Counted from the stretch's first letter, positions 1 through 8,496 are shown. The stretch: 60,712 nt of DNA from an uncultured Winogradskyella sp. (GCA_913061495.1 CAJXVG010000003.1:1-60712), one strand, 5' to 3'. The notes: a model not told the origin generated them from the sequence alone. Numbers and translations: made by a program.

Positions 1-46
1 AGATCAGCCTCGGTCTCGTGGGCTCGGAGATGTGTATAAGAGACAG
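1..46. other. Illumina Nextera i7-side adapter (not genomic)
   Basis: Positions 13-46 match the Nextera transposase read-2 adapter, ending in the 19-base mosaic end (AGATGTGTATAAGAGACAG, 28-46). Positions 5-12 (CAGCCTCG) match the Nextera index N710 as written on the i7 primer, and 1-4 (AGAT) are the end of the P7 sequence. This is library sequence left on the contig. Genomic sequence starts at about 47. Confidence 0.98.
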
Positions 47-624
47 GTATTGTATCTGTATTTTTTATCCTTGTAATCTATCCAAGCCACTGTTTCACCA
101 TCTTTGAGCATAAAAGGTATTACTAAAAAATGCTCCTTAAATAGCATTCCTGGTGTTGCAAATAGTTTATAAAGTGATTCCTTGATTCCCCAAATCACAG
201 TCAATTTTCTCACATAATCATTAGCTTCAACATTGAGGTATTCAAATTCGTATGCTATAAATTTGTTGGCTATTATTCCTATTTTTTCACGTTGCTTTTC
301 TATATCTATTCCAACTTCGGCATCACTTATAATAACTCCGGAAAATATGAACGAGTGCGTGATAGAAATATGTTTCCCATCTTTTAAATGTGGTTTTCCG
401 TTTTCATCATAATATAAATCCTGATCCGTGTATCCAAACTCACGCAGCAAATGGCGCACACTTAAAAACCCACGTTGGTGCAATTGGCTTTTCATACCTA
501 AAACACGATCTAAGCTTTCTTGCTTCAAATCCAAGGGAAACATTAAATCGTTGTAAGATTCTTCAATCTTCCAGATTTTAACAGTAGTTTGTGAGTTTAC
601 GCTAATGGATTTATAAAGTGGCAT
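47..624 (-). CDS. 4'-phosphopantetheinyl transferase superfamily protein, 3' end cut off by the contig edge
   Basis: Transfers the phosphopantetheine arm of coenzyme A to a serine of a carrier protein (acyl or peptidyl carrier). The Sfp-type signatures are visible: a Mg-binding VGIDIE stretch near residue 103 and WGIKESLYK near residue 144, where the KE pair and final Lys are the family hallmark. ATG at 624 is a natural start. About 192 genuine residues are present; the reading frame runs on into adapter, so the last 13 or so apparent residues (CLLYTSPSPRD-type) are artefact. Only a short C-terminal part is likely missing. It is transcribed divergently from ahcY. Which carrier protein it serves cannot be told from this window. 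Confidence 0.9.
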
Positions 625-647
625 TTAATATTTTGAATGTTATTGAT

Positions 648-655
648 TACCTTTG
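648..655 (+). promoter_or_regulatory. -7 promoter element upstream of ahcY (TACCTTTG)
   Basis: This is a perfect match to the Bacteroidota -7 consensus TAnnTTTG. No well-spaced -33 TTG is seen (the nearest is at 633-635, too close). Transcription would begin near 660, giving ahcY a leader of about 100 nt. Confidence 0.5.
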
Positions 656-656
656 C

Positions 657-722
657 ATTGCCTTTGGCGCAATGGATATTTTAGGCAAGCGAATTTAACC
701 AAAATACTATCAATCCCAAAGG
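657..722 (+). promoter_or_regulatory. possible folded 5' leader of ahcY
   Basis: CCTTTGG (661-667) is complementary to CCAAAGG (716-722), and could instead pair locally in an ATTGC/GCAAT hairpin (657-673). The two pairings exclude each other, as in a switch. I cannot match it to a known SAM or SAH riboswitch, so the regulatory role is inference only. Confidence 0.25.
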
Positions 723-759
723 TCTAGTCGGTAATAAAAATTAAGCAATTAAGAACAAG

Positions 760-2076
760 ATGGATACAAAAACAACAACGTACTTACCTTACAAGGTAAA
801 GAATATTGACCTTGCAGAATGGGGACGAAAAGAGATTGAATTGGCCGAAGCAGAAATGCCAGGCTTAATGAGTTTACGTGAAGAATACGGCAAAGATCAA
901 CCTTTAAAAGGGGCAAGAATTGCAGGTTGTTTACACATGACCATTCAAACTGCAGTGTTAATTGAAACCTTACAAGCTCTTGGTGCAGAGGTAACATGGA
1001 GTTCTTGTAATATTTTCTCAACCCAAGATCAAGCTGCAGCTGCAGTTGCGGAAGCAGGCACAGCTGTATATGCATGGAAAGATATGACGGAAGAAGAGTT
1101 TGATTGGTGTATTGAGCAAACCTTATTTTTTGGTGAAGACAGACAACCATTAAACATGATTTTAGATGATGGTGGTGATTTAACCAATATGGTTTTAGAT
1201 AAATACCCAGAATTAGCTGGTAATATTAAAGGGCTTTCTGAAGAAACCACAACTGGTGTGCACAGACTTTATGAACGCATGAAAAAAGGCACATTACCAA
1301 TGCCTGCAATTAATGTTAATGATTCGGTAACCAAATCTAAATTTGATAATAAATACGGCTGTAGAGAATCTGCAGTTGATGCTATCCGTAGAGCAACTGA
1401 CCTAATGCTTGCCGGAAAGCGTGTTACCGTTTGTGGTTATGGCGATGTTGGTAAAGGTACAGCTGCTTCTTTTAAAGGTGCTGGAAGTATCGTTACCGTT
1501 ACGGAGATTGACCCTATTTGTGCGCTACAAGCTGCAATGGACGGTTTTGAAGTAAAGAAATTGGAAACTGTTGTTGGCAATTCTGATATCGTAATCACTA
1601 CAACAGGAAACAAAGATATTGTACGTGCTGAGCATTTTGAGGCGATGAAAGACAAAACAATTGTTTGTAACATTGGTCATTTTGATAATGAAATACAAAT
1701 GGCTTGGTTAAATACCAACCACGGAAACACTAAAAACACCATTAAGCCACAAGTAGATAAATATACTATTGACGGTAAGGACATTATTGTATTGGCAGAA
1801 GGTCGTTTAGTAAACTTAGGTTGTGCCACTGGCCATCCAAGTTTTGTAATGAGTAACTCATTCACTAACCAAACGTTGGCACAAATTGAGCTTTGGAAGA
1901 ATAGTGAAAACTATAAAAATGAAGTGTACATGCTACCAAAACATTTAGATGAAAAAGTAGCGAAACTTCACTTAGAAAAAATTGGTGTTGAACTTACTGA
2001 ACTCAAGAAAGATCAAGCCGAATATATTGGCGTAGAAGTTGAAGGTCCTTATAAGCCTGAGCATTATAGATATTAA
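760..2076 (+). CDS. ahcY: adenosylhomocysteinase (SAH hydrolase)
   Basis: Splits S-adenosylhomocysteine reversibly into adenosine and homocysteine in the cytoplasm, removing the inhibitory product of SAM-dependent methylation. At 438 aa it is a usual bacterial length. The substrate domain has LMSLREEYG and the conserved [15 protein letters not shown] stretch; the NAD-binding fold shows [10 protein letters not shown] at about residues 223-232; the family-typical C-terminus ends in YKPEHYRY. The start is supported by a preceding -7 promoter about 105 nt upstream. It stands alone, followed by a clear terminator, and is divergent from the PPTase. Together with the nearby methionine-type aminotransferase and omega-amidase it belongs to the methyl/methionine cycle. 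Confidence 0.98.
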   Translation: MDTKTTTYLPYKVKNIDLAEWGRKEIELAEAEMPGLMSLREEYGKDQPLKGARIAGCLHMTIQTAVLIETLQALGAEVTWSSCNIFSTQDQAAAAVAEAGTAVYAWKDMTEEEFDWCIEQTLFFGEDRQPLNMILDDGGDLTNMVLDKYPELAGNIKGLSEETTTGVHRLYERMKKGTLPMPAINVNDSVTKSKFDNKYGCRESAVDAIRRATDLMLAGKRVTVCGYGDVGKGTAASFKGAGSIVTVTEIDPICALQAAMDGFEVKKLETVVGNSDIVITTTGNKDIVRAEHFEAMKDKTIVCNIGHFDNEIQMAWLNTNHGNTKNTIKPQVDKYTIDGKDIIVLAEGRLVNLGCATGHPSFVMSNSFTNQTLAQIELWKNSENYKNEVYMLPKHLDEKVAKLHLEKIGVELTELKKDQAEYIGVEVEGPYKPEHYRY

Positions 2077-2080
2077 TGTC

Positions 2081-2098
2081 ATTCCTGCGAAAGCAGAA
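2081..2098. repeat. short dispersed palindrome, CTGC-gaaa-GCAG type
   Basis: ATTCCTGC followed by GAAA and GCAGAAAG lies right after the ahcY stop. Related hairpins occur at 10084-10103, 44098-44118 and 16853-16873 in this window. Confidence 0.5.
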
Positions 2099-2123
2099 AG
2101 CTTTTAGTCCAAAAACTAAATAT

Positions 2124-2157
2124 AAAATCCCAAGCAGCAATGTTTGGGATTTTTATT
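2124..2157 (+). terminator. rho-independent terminator of ahcY
   Basis: AAATCCCA (2125-2132) pairs with TGGGATTT (2145-2152) and is followed by a T-rich run. An in-frame ATG at 2140 falls inside the loop, so the next gene most likely starts at 2182. Confidence 0.75.
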
Positions 2158-2181
2158 TATCTTAACCTAAACAATAAATTC

Positions 2182-2646
2182 ATGGCATCAACCAAAAGCT
2201 CAAATAACTACATCAATCAAATTGAACATTTTATTCCAAAATATGAATTTGAAAACCCCAAAGTTTCAAAAGCATCTATCGGTTGGCATTTGGACCATAG
2301 CTTAAAAGTGATTAATAACGTGATTGGTAGTTTGCAAAATTCAGATCCAGCAGAATACCAGAATAATTTTAGCTTTTTAGGAAAAGTGTTTTTTACCCTT
2401 GGTTTCTTTCCAAGAGGAAAAGCCAAAGCACCAACACATGTCTTGCCAGCAGAGCATGTTACAAAAGCCGACTTATTATCCCAATTGGAAAAAGCAAAAA
2501 CAAATATTGAAACCATTAAAAACTTAAACCAGAATGGCTATTTTAAACATCCTATGTTTGGACATGTTAATACCAAAAGAGTTAATCGTTTTTTGATGCT
2601 GCATACCAATCATCATTTAAAAATTATTAGGGATATTTTAAAGTAA
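2182..2646 (+). CDS. DinB / DUF1569-like protein
   Basis: A 154-residue soluble protein. The spaced histidines (GWHLDHSLKVI near the N-terminus, MLHTNHHLKII at the C-terminus) on predicted helices fit the DinB-like four-helix metal-binding fold, DUF1569 branch. The central PRGKAKAPTHVLP segment is also typical of that branch. ATG 2182 is preferred over an in-frame ATG at 2140 because the latter lies in the ahcY terminator loop and would add a stretch unlike the family. Its stop overlaps the vsr start by one base (TAATG), so the two are translationally coupled. The substrate and role are unknown; thiol-S-transferase-type functions known in DinB relatives are only a possibility. Confidence 0.7.
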   Translation: MASTKSSNNYINQIEHFIPKYEFENPKVSKASIGWHLDHSLKVINNVIGSLQNSDPAEYQNNFSFLGKVFFTLGFFPRGKAKAPTHVLPAEHVTKADLLSQLEKAKTNIETIKNLNQNGYFKHPMFGHVNTKRVNRFLMLHTNHHLKIIRDILK

Positions 2647-3116
2647 TGAGTTACGATGAACCTAAAATAAAAGTCCCAAGATTCAATGAAGCCTCTGGTT
2701 TCTACACCACCAAGAAGCGCTCAAAAATAATGAGCAAAATTCGTGGTAAGAATACCAAACCAGAACTAAAATTTAGAAAAGCCCTTTGGAAAAAAGGTGT
2801 GCGTTATCGTGTAGATTCAAGGTCACTACCAGGCAGACCAGATGTAAGTATTAAAAAATATAAACTTGCTATTTTTATTGATGGTGAGTTTTGGCATGGT
2901 TACAACTGGGACGAGCGAAAAAAGACAATTAAAACCAATCGTGAATTTTGGATTCCAAAAATTGAACGCAATATGCAACGTGACCGAGAAGTAAATCGGA
3001 AATTAACCAGTATGGATTTTACCGTGTTTCGCTTTTGGGATCACGAAATTAAAAACAATCTCAAAACCTGTATCAATGATGTGATGATGTTTTTGGATTT
3101 AGCGAAATCCATTTAA
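2646..3116 (+). CDS. Vsr-type very short patch repair endonuclease (zinc site altered)
   Basis: A DNA mismatch endonuclease of the Vsr family, which nicks 5' of T:G mismatches produced by deamination of 5-methylcytosine. At 156 aa it has the usual length. It shows MSKIRGKNTKPE (residues 29-40), the catalytic-core segment GRPDVSI, IFIDGEFWHGYNW around residue 79, and a C-terminal FRFWDHE. In the E. coli enzyme zinc is held by Cys66, His71, Cys73 and Cys117; here the matching places read Glu, Tyr/Asn, Trp and Asp/His, with no cysteines. The catalytic Asp and the FWH histidine are kept. No cytosine methyltransferase gene is in the window. Coupled to the DinB-like gene by a one-base overlap. Confidence 0.88.
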   Translation: MSYDEPKIKVPRFNEASGFYTTKKRSKIMSKIRGKNTKPELKFRKALWKKGVRYRVDSRSLPGRPDVSIKKYKLAIFIDGEFWHGYNWDERKKTIKTNREFWIPKIERNMQRDREVNRKLTSMDFTVFRFWDHEIKNNLKTCINDVMMFLDLAKSI

Positions 3117-3144
3117 AAAATTGCTTTTTCCTCATCGTTTTTAG

Positions 3145-3152
3145 TATCTTTT
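3145..3152 (+). promoter_or_regulatory. near-consensus -7 element (TATCTTTT) 5 nt before the aminotransferase start
   Basis: One mismatch to TAnnTTTG, and TTG at 3121-3123 lies 21 nt upstream of it, within the 17-23 nt spacing reported for flavobacteria. The ATG follows after five bases, so a transcript from here would be almost leaderless. Confidence 0.4.
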
Positions 3153-3157
3153 CAAAT

Positions 3158-4300
3158 ATGCGACACACTTCAAAATTACCCAACGTTGGCACTACAATTT
3201 TTACCGTAATGAGTAATTTGGCAAAAGAGCACAATGCCATAAATCTATCGCAAGGCTTTCCAAATTATCCAAGTTCCCAAAAACTCAAAGATCTTGTTAC
3301 TAAAGCCATGAATAATGGCTACAACCAATACGCTCCCATGGCTGGTAATTTGGATTTAAGACTGGCAATATCTAACAAATACAACTTAATTTATAATTCA
3401 ACTTACCACCCAGAAAAGGAAATTACAGTTACAGCTGGTGCAACTCAAGCTATTTACACCATCATTTCTGCCTTTATTAGAACAAATGATGAAGTAATTA
3501 TTTTTAAACCTGCATACGACTGCTACCAACCTGCAATTGAGATCAATGGAGGCGAAACAATTCCTGTTCAATTATCAGCTCCAAATTATAAAGTTAATTG
3601 GAATGAAGTAGCTTCAAAAGTATCGTCTAAAACCAAAATGATTATTATCAACACACCTCACAATCCAAGCGGAACTATTTGGTCTGAAGATGATATGCTT
3701 CAACTTCAAAAACTGACCAAGGACACCAATATTATTGTATTGAGCGACGAAGTGTATGAACACATGATTTTTGATGGTGAAAAACACCAAAGCGTTTGCT
3801 TGTTAAGCGATTTAAAAGATCGGTCTTTTATAACAGCTTCTTTTGGAAAAACATTCCACAATACAGGTTGGAAAATTGGGTACTGTTGTGCACCTGAAGC
3901 GTTGATGGTAGAATTTAGAAAAGTACACCAATTCAATGTATTCTCCGTGCATCATCCATCGCAAAAAGGTATTGCGGATTATATGCAAGATTCAGAAACG
4001 TATTTAGGATTGAATGATTTTTTTCAACAAAAGCGCGATTTGTTTTTAAATCTTATTTCAGATTCAAAATTTAAGTTTAAACCTTCAGAAGGAACGTATT
4101 TTCAAGTATTGGATTATTCTGAAATTACGGATGAATATGATGTTGATTTTGCCAAAAGACTGACTAAGGGTTATGGTATTGCAGCTATTCCGCTCTCAGT
4201 ATTCAACGAAAAAAACAAAGATGATAAAGTGCTTCGCTTTTGCTTTGCCAAAACTGATGAAACAATTGTTAAAGCTTCTGAAATCTTGCGCAACATTTAA
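3158..4300 (+). CDS. pyridoxal-phosphate aminotransferase, methionine aminotransferase (YbdL) type
   Basis: A fold-type I class I/II aminotransferase of 380 aa. The PLP lysine is K231 in SFGKTFHNTGWKIGY. The phosphate/ring contacts are seen in TAGATQAIY (92-100), NTPHNPSGTIW (165-175) and LSDEVYEHM. N-terminal LPNVGTTIFTVMS and NLSQGFPNYP are typical of the YbdL/kynurenine-aminotransferase branch, which accepts methionine, glutamine and aromatic amino acids. The omega-amidase gene follows 116 nt downstream; the pair makes up a transaminase/omega-amidase route that regenerates methionine from its oxo-acid using glutamine and makes the reaction irreversible. The exact substrate cannot be read from sequence. 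Confidence 0.9.
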   Translation: MRHTSKLPNVGTTIFTVMSNLAKEHNAINLSQGFPNYPSSQKLKDLVTKAMNNGYNQYAPMAGNLDLRLAISNKYNLIYNSTYHPEKEITVTAGATQAIYTIISAFIRTNDEVIIFKPAYDCYQPAIEINGGETIPVQLSAPNYKVNWNEVASKVSSKTKMIIINTPHNPSGTIWSEDDMLQLQKLTKDTNIIVLSDEVYEHMIFDGEKHQSVCLLSDLKDRSFITASFGKTFHNTGWKIGYCCAPEALMVEFRKVHQFNVFSVHHPSQKGIADYMQDSETYLGLNDFFQQKRDLFLNLISDSKFKFKPSEGTYFQVLDYSEITDEYDVDFAKRLTKGYGIAAIPLSVFNEKNKDDKVLRFCFAKTDETIVKASEILRNI

Positions 4301-4416
4301 GCAACTTTTTGTACATTTCTGTATTAGATCAGTGAATACAAATTTTCACCACTAATATAAAAGTAAATTCTTTTTAATCAAAGTAAAGACATCTAAAAAC
4401 ACAAAAGGTATAAATT

Positions 4417-5199
4417 ATGAATAAAGCGCTTAAGGTAGCATTACTCCAAGTAGATTTAATTTGGGAAGATCCAAAAGCAAATCGAGCATTATTCGACGAT
4501 AAAATAAATGCCATAAAAGAGCAGGTTGATCTTATTGTTTTACCAGAAATGTTTACCTCTGGTTTTACAATGAACGCAGCTTCTGTAGCAGAAACAATGG
4601 ATGGTGAAAGTATCTCTTGGCTAAAAACTAAGGCCAAGGAAATAAACGCAGCGCTGATTGGGAGTTTGGTCATTTCAGAAAATAATAACTATTATAATCG
4701 CCTAATTTGTGTGGAGCCTAATGGAAATCTCTTACACTATGATAAGCGCCATACGTTTACACTTGCAGGTGAACACAATATCTACACTGCTGGTAAAGAA
4801 AAAGTAATATTTAATTACAAAGGCTGGAAAATCTGTCCTCTTGTCTGTTACGATCTTCGGTTCCCAGTTTGGGCGAGAAATGTAGAGGATTACGATGTTT
4901 TGATATATGTTGCCAATTGGCCAAAAGTAAGAATCAATGCATGGGATTCGTTATTACAAGCACGTGCTATTGAAAACATGAGTTATTGCATTGGTGTAAA
5001 CCGTGTGGGTTTTGATGGCAATAACTACGAATATTCTGGTCACTCTGCAGTTTATGATGTTTTAGGTTGTAGAATAGATTCCGTTCCGCGAGAAAAAGAA
5101 GCTACTGAAGTTGTGATCCTTGAAAAAGACCACATTAAAAAATATCGTCAAAAATTAAATTTTTTAAAAGACAAGGATCAATTTACTCTAAAAGTGTAA
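4417..5199 (+). CDS. omega-amidase, nitrilase superfamily (YafV type)
   Basis: Hydrolyses the omega-amide of 2-oxoglutaramate or 2-oxosuccinamate, the by-products of glutamine/asparagine transamination. At 260 aa it has the complete nitrilase triad: Glu44 (LPEMFTSGF), Lys110 (YDKRHTF) and Cys144 (PLVCYDLRFP). The FTSGF and RFPVW neighbours are characteristic of the YafV branch rather than of carbamoylputrescine amidases. It is paired with the aminotransferase upstream, which supplies its likely substrate. Its last 17 bases overlap the convergent Ig-like lipoprotein gene (5183-5199). Confidence 0.93.
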   Translation: MNKALKVALLQVDLIWEDPKANRALFDDKINAIKEQVDLIVLPEMFTSGFTMNAASVAETMDGESISWLKTKAKEINAALIGSLVISENNNYYNRLICVEPNGNLLHYDKRHTFTLAGEHNIYTAGKEKVIFNYKGWKICPLVCYDLRFPVWARNVEDYDVLIYVANWPKVRINAWDSLLQARAIENMSYCIGVNRVGFDGNNYEYSGHSAVYDVLGCRIDSVPREKEATEVVILEKDHIKKYRQKLNFLKDKDQFTLKV

Positions 5200-6793
5200 A
5201 TTCTATAATTTGATCAAAATTGGCTCTGACCTCATCCATTTTAGGAGCATAACTCACTCTTTCTGGCTGAATGTCCAAAAGGTAATTTCCGGTATCGTAT
5301 TTACCATTTTCGTTAGCATCAAAAATAGCTCTGAGCCAATATTGCCTAGGCGGAATATTGGTAAAATCTACAACTGGCGAATCTGTTGCATAACGCTCAT
5401 ATTGTACTTCACCATCTTTGTCTACCAATTGTACAATTAACGGAAACTTGGCGTTTCTTATATTTACTCTTATATTTCCGTATTCAGATTTTTGTTTGGT
5501 TCTAAAACCAAAAACTAAAGTATCCTTGTTGGTTCCTTGATAAAAATCTTGAAAAGTACCTGGTAACATTGTGAATTTATACTGCTTTCCTTCTTGTTTT
5601 TCAACAGGAAAGGTATATCGGTTTAAAAGTGAATCGTATTCTACTCTAAATGGTATATTCAACGTGTCTGCATCTACCAGTTTAATTTTTGTAGTATCTA
5701 TATTTACAAAAGGAGTATTGCCTTCTAGAGTGAAATCTTCATCAAAATTTATAGATCCAGATACTATCTTTTTAATCTCTAGTGAGTCTGCCTCTAAATT
5801 CCTGTATCTATGTGTTAATGTATCTACATATTCTTTATTTGTAACCAAGAATAATGCAGAGTCTGCTTCAAAACTAGGTTTATACCAATAATTTAAAGTA
5901 TCGGTTGTTGGATTTTTTACAATGCGAGATTGGTAACCTTCTGGTGTTTCACTCAATATCTTTATTCGCATATTCTCAAAATCTCCTTGATATGGAAAAA
6001 TAATTTTGGTTTCACCCTCTTGTTTAGGTCGTTCGGCTTTAAAATTAACAGTTTCATTAAATAGTTTCAGGGTGTAAATTGTATCTTTTGGTACTGTAAT
6101 AAACCCTTCAAGAAAACCAATTTTATCATTTTTTTGATCAAATGTGTAATTACTATTTTTGTCTTTTAATGCCAGTAATTTATAGGTACCAGCTTTAACA
6201 TTTTCAATACTAAAAGTAGTTAAGCTATCTAGAGTATTGGTTATATATCTTGGCTTTTCTTTGTAAACTATGGAATCTGAGTATGTTGAGTCTGCCTCAT
6301 ATAACATAACAGAAATAAATGTATCTGGCTGTTGTTTTAGCGCATCTAACATCACTCCTTTTACTGATAATGAGTCTATAGTGTCGCCTGTTGAAAAAAC
6401 ATATCTGTAATATGGATAAGGGTTTTCTTCGTTATTATCTACAATGCTTTGTCCAAAATTAAACGCATAGGTGGTATTTTCTTCTAAAGTATCTTTTATT
6501 TTGATTGAAATATATTCGCTCGCACCACCCAAAGGGTAAATAACAGGATTGGTGTCCATTGGCGGAGAGATAATGAGTTGTTTTTGAACATTTTTTATTT
6601 TAATATACTCATTGAAGTATATTCTTATCTCGTCACCTTTAAAATTAGTGGAAAAATTTTCGGGTACAGCCCTCTCAATAATTGGAGGATCGGTATCTAT
6701 ATCGCCTCCGGATGGATTACCACGATTGGCGCAACCTACCAAAACTAAAATGGTGGAAATACAAAACAAAAGCCGAATTGAATGTAAGCGCAT
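5183..6793 (-). CDS. Ig-like domain (Big_5 type) surface lipoprotein
   Basis: A 536-residue exported lipoprotein. The signal peptide ends in a lipobox, LVGC at about residues 18-21, followed by ANRGNPSGG, which suggests lipidation and display on the outer membrane. Residues 35-130 (PPIIERAVPENFSTNFKG...FNEYIKIKNV, then FNFGQSIVDNNE) match the bacterial Ig-like Big_5 (SbsA) module. The rest is beta-rich, with repeated phrases such as GTYKLLALKDKNSNYTFD and PRQYWLRAIFDANENGKYD that look like prealbumin-like modules with acidic calcium-binding-like loops. Its function is unknown. A conserved single-copy flavobacterial gene beside comF is the likely setting. Confidence 0.85.
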   Translation of the reverse strand: MRLHSIRLLFCISTILVLVGCANRGNPSGGDIDTDPPIIERAVPENFSTNFKGDEIRIYFNEYIKIKNVQKQLIISPPMDTNPVIYPLGGASEYISIKIKDTLEENTTYAFNFGQSIVDNNEENPYPYYRYVFSTGDTIDSLSVKGVMLDALKQQPDTFISVMLYEADSTYSDSIVYKEKPRYITNTLDSLTTFSIENVKAGTYKLLALKDKNSNYTFDQKNDKIGFLEGFITVPKDTIYTLKLFNETVNFKAERPKQEGETKIIFPYQGDFENMRIKILSETPEGYQSRIVKNPTTDTLNYWYKPSFEADSALFLVTNKEYVDTLTHRYRNLEADSLEIKKIVSGSINFDEDFTLEGNTPFVNIDTTKIKLVDADTLNIPFRVEYDSLLNRYTFPVEKQEGKQYKFTMLPGTFQDFYQGTNKDTLVFGFRTKQKSEYGNIRVNIRNAKFPLIVQLVDKDGEVQYERYATDSPVVDFTNIPPRQYWLRAIFDANENGKYDTGNYLLDIQPERVSYAPKMDEVRANFDQIIEFTLLE

Positions 6794-6848
6794 CTATTCT
6801 TTACAATTTTTCACAAAGAAACAATTTAATTAATTACTAACGAAAAAA

Positions 6849-7526
6849 TCAATCTGCAATTGCCAAAGTGGCAAGACTTATTTTAATATTATCAATTTTC
6901 ATTAACTCTAAGGCACAAGCCTCTATGGTTGCACCAGTAGTTATAATGTCGTCAACCAATAATATATGTTTGCCTCTCAAAGATTGATTTTCTACAATTG
7001 TAAATACGGGATTATCGTTATATCGCTTTAAGCGTTCTTTAAAAACTTGTGTTTTGGTAGATTTTGTTTTTACTAGAACTTTAGCATTATAATCTGCGTT
7101 AAGAGCTTCAGCAATTTCCTTTCCAAATTTTGCAACTTGGTTGTAGCCTCGTTTTCTTAATTTAGATTTATACAAAGGTACAGGCACTATTACATCAACA
7201 GCTTTGTATGCATTAATTGTATGTAATTCTGCACCGAGCCACTTCCCAAAAAAATCACCAATTTGTTCATGTCCTCTATATTTTAAATTATGTAATAGCT
7301 GTTGTACTATGCCTTTTTTGGAAAAGTGCAAAAGCGAAGTTGCATTTTCTAATTTCACTCTTCCGTAAAGCACTTTTTTAACTGTTTCTGAGTTTTCAAA
7401 ATGAAAATTTGTCACAGGCAAATCGTGTCTGCAAGATGTACAAATCACCAACTCATTATCGTGCAAAACATTAGCACATGCCTCGCAGACTTTTGGAAAA
7501 AATAAGTTTAACAAATTTATTACCAC
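6849..7526 (-). CDS. comF: ComF family phosphoribosyltransferase-like protein
   Basis: A 225-residue ComF/GntX-type protein, involved in DNA uptake in naturally competent bacteria (ComFC). The N-terminal double zinc-binding motif CEACANVLHD...CTSCRHDLP (Cys at about 15, 18, 29 and 32) is complete. The PRTase fold carries VPVPLYKSKLRKRGYNQ and the PRPP-binding loop LLVDDIITTGATIEAC near residues 190-205. Competence as such is not shown by this gene alone. Confidence 0.92.
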   Translation of the reverse strand: MVINLLNLFFPKVCEACANVLHDNELVICTSCRHDLPVTNFHFENSETVKKVLYGRVKLENATSLLHFSKKGIVQQLLHNLKYRGHEQIGDFFGKWLGAELHTINAYKAVDVIVPVPLYKSKLRKRGYNQVAKFGKEIAEALNADYNAKVLVKTKSTKTQVFKERLKRYNDNPVFTIVENQSLRGKHILLVDDIITTGATIEACALELMKIDNIKISLATLAIAD

Positions 7527-7591
7527 TTAATCGAATAAAAACGTATTGAGTTAAAATATAATTTAATTTCGCTCAAATTAAGAAAATTAAT

Positions 7592-8476
7592 ATGATAGTT
7601 AACCCTCAATTATTTAACTATAGATTAATTATAGGTTCTTTATTAGTCGTTTTAACTGTTTTAGGAGTGTATAGTTTCACTAACTATGAATCCATTAAAT
7701 CCTACGAAGAATTTCTAAAACAAGAAAAACATTTGATTGAAACCGAACTCACTCAAATGCTTGAAAGTTATGACGACCTAAGTAACGATTACGATCTTAT
7801 GGCTTCTCAGCTCCAAGAAGCAAAACAAGAAACTAAGATTGCCTTAGAATCTTTGAGATTGTTAAAAAGTGATTTATCCATTATCACTAAGTTTAAGGAG
7901 CAACTTATAATTTTAAAATCTAAGAGTACGGTTTTACTTGGTGCCATTGATTCCCTAAATTTGGCAAATACTAAGTTGAAAGCAGAAAAACGCTACGCAC
8001 TCAACACGATCAAGAAAAACACAGTTGCCATTTCTAATTTAGAAGAAACCAATGATAGTTTAAATAAAACTATTGATGAGGCAGCTATTTTGAAAGCAAG
8101 TAGTATTTCAGCTGAAGCCTTTAAAATTAAAAATGACAGAAAACGATCTACAACACGTGCAAGACGTGCAAATGCTATTGATGTTTGCGTTACACTAGCG
8201 GAAAATCCTTTAACAGAAAAAGGCAAGAAAGAACTTTATATTCAAATTGTGAGCCCTCAAGGCAATGTTATTTCAGATAAAGGAGAAGTGTTTTTTGGCG
8301 AAACCTCTCTTCTGTATAGTGAGGAAAAAGTGATTGATTTCAATAATTCACAATTAGATGTTTGCTCTACAATAATTGCAGAAGACCAAGACAAACCGCT
8401 TGCTAAAGGCTATTACTTTATCAATGTATTTAACCAAAACAGAAAATTAGGAAGCACTAGTATTGAATTAAAGTAA
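7592..8476 (+). CDS. membrane-anchored coiled-coil protein of unknown function
   Basis: A 294-residue protein with one transmembrane helix near the N-terminus (about residues 12-29, LIIGSLLVVLTVLGVYSF) and a long heptad-rich region to about residue 175 that should form a coiled coil. The C-terminal 110 residues (DVCVTLAENPLTEKGKKELYIQIV...) look like a small beta domain facing the periplasm and contain two cysteines. I do not recognise a named family. Related flavobacterial proteins are often annotated only as hypothetical. It is a single gene with its own terminator. Confidence 0.8.
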   Translation: MIVNPQLFNYRLIIGSLLVVLTVLGVYSFTNYESIKSYEEFLKQEKHLIETELTQMLESYDDLSNDYDLMASQLQEAKQETKIALESLRLLKSDLSIITKFKEQLIILKSKSTVLLGAIDSLNLANTKLKAEKRYALNTIKKNTVAISNLEETNDSLNKTIDEAAILKASSISAEAFKIKNDRKRSTTRARRANAIDVCVTLAENPLTEKGKKELYIQIVSPQGNVISDKGEVFFGETSLLYSEEKVIDFNNSQLDVCSTIIAEDQDKPLAKGYYFINVFNQNRKLGSTSIELK

Positions 8477-8496
8477 TTATAACTATATTATTTTTG

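Noticed and set aside
4-46. C-terminal tail of the PPTase reading frame (CLLYTSPSPRDRG)
   Set aside because: It is the translation of the Nextera adapter, not part of the protein.
657-722. Known SAH or SAM riboswitch before ahcY
   Set aside because: The sequence does not show the conserved cores of these classes, so only a possible structured leader is claimed.
2140-2181. Upstream start of the DinB-like gene at 2140
   Set aside because: This ATG lies in the loop of the ahcY terminator and adds residues that do not fit the family; 2182 is used.
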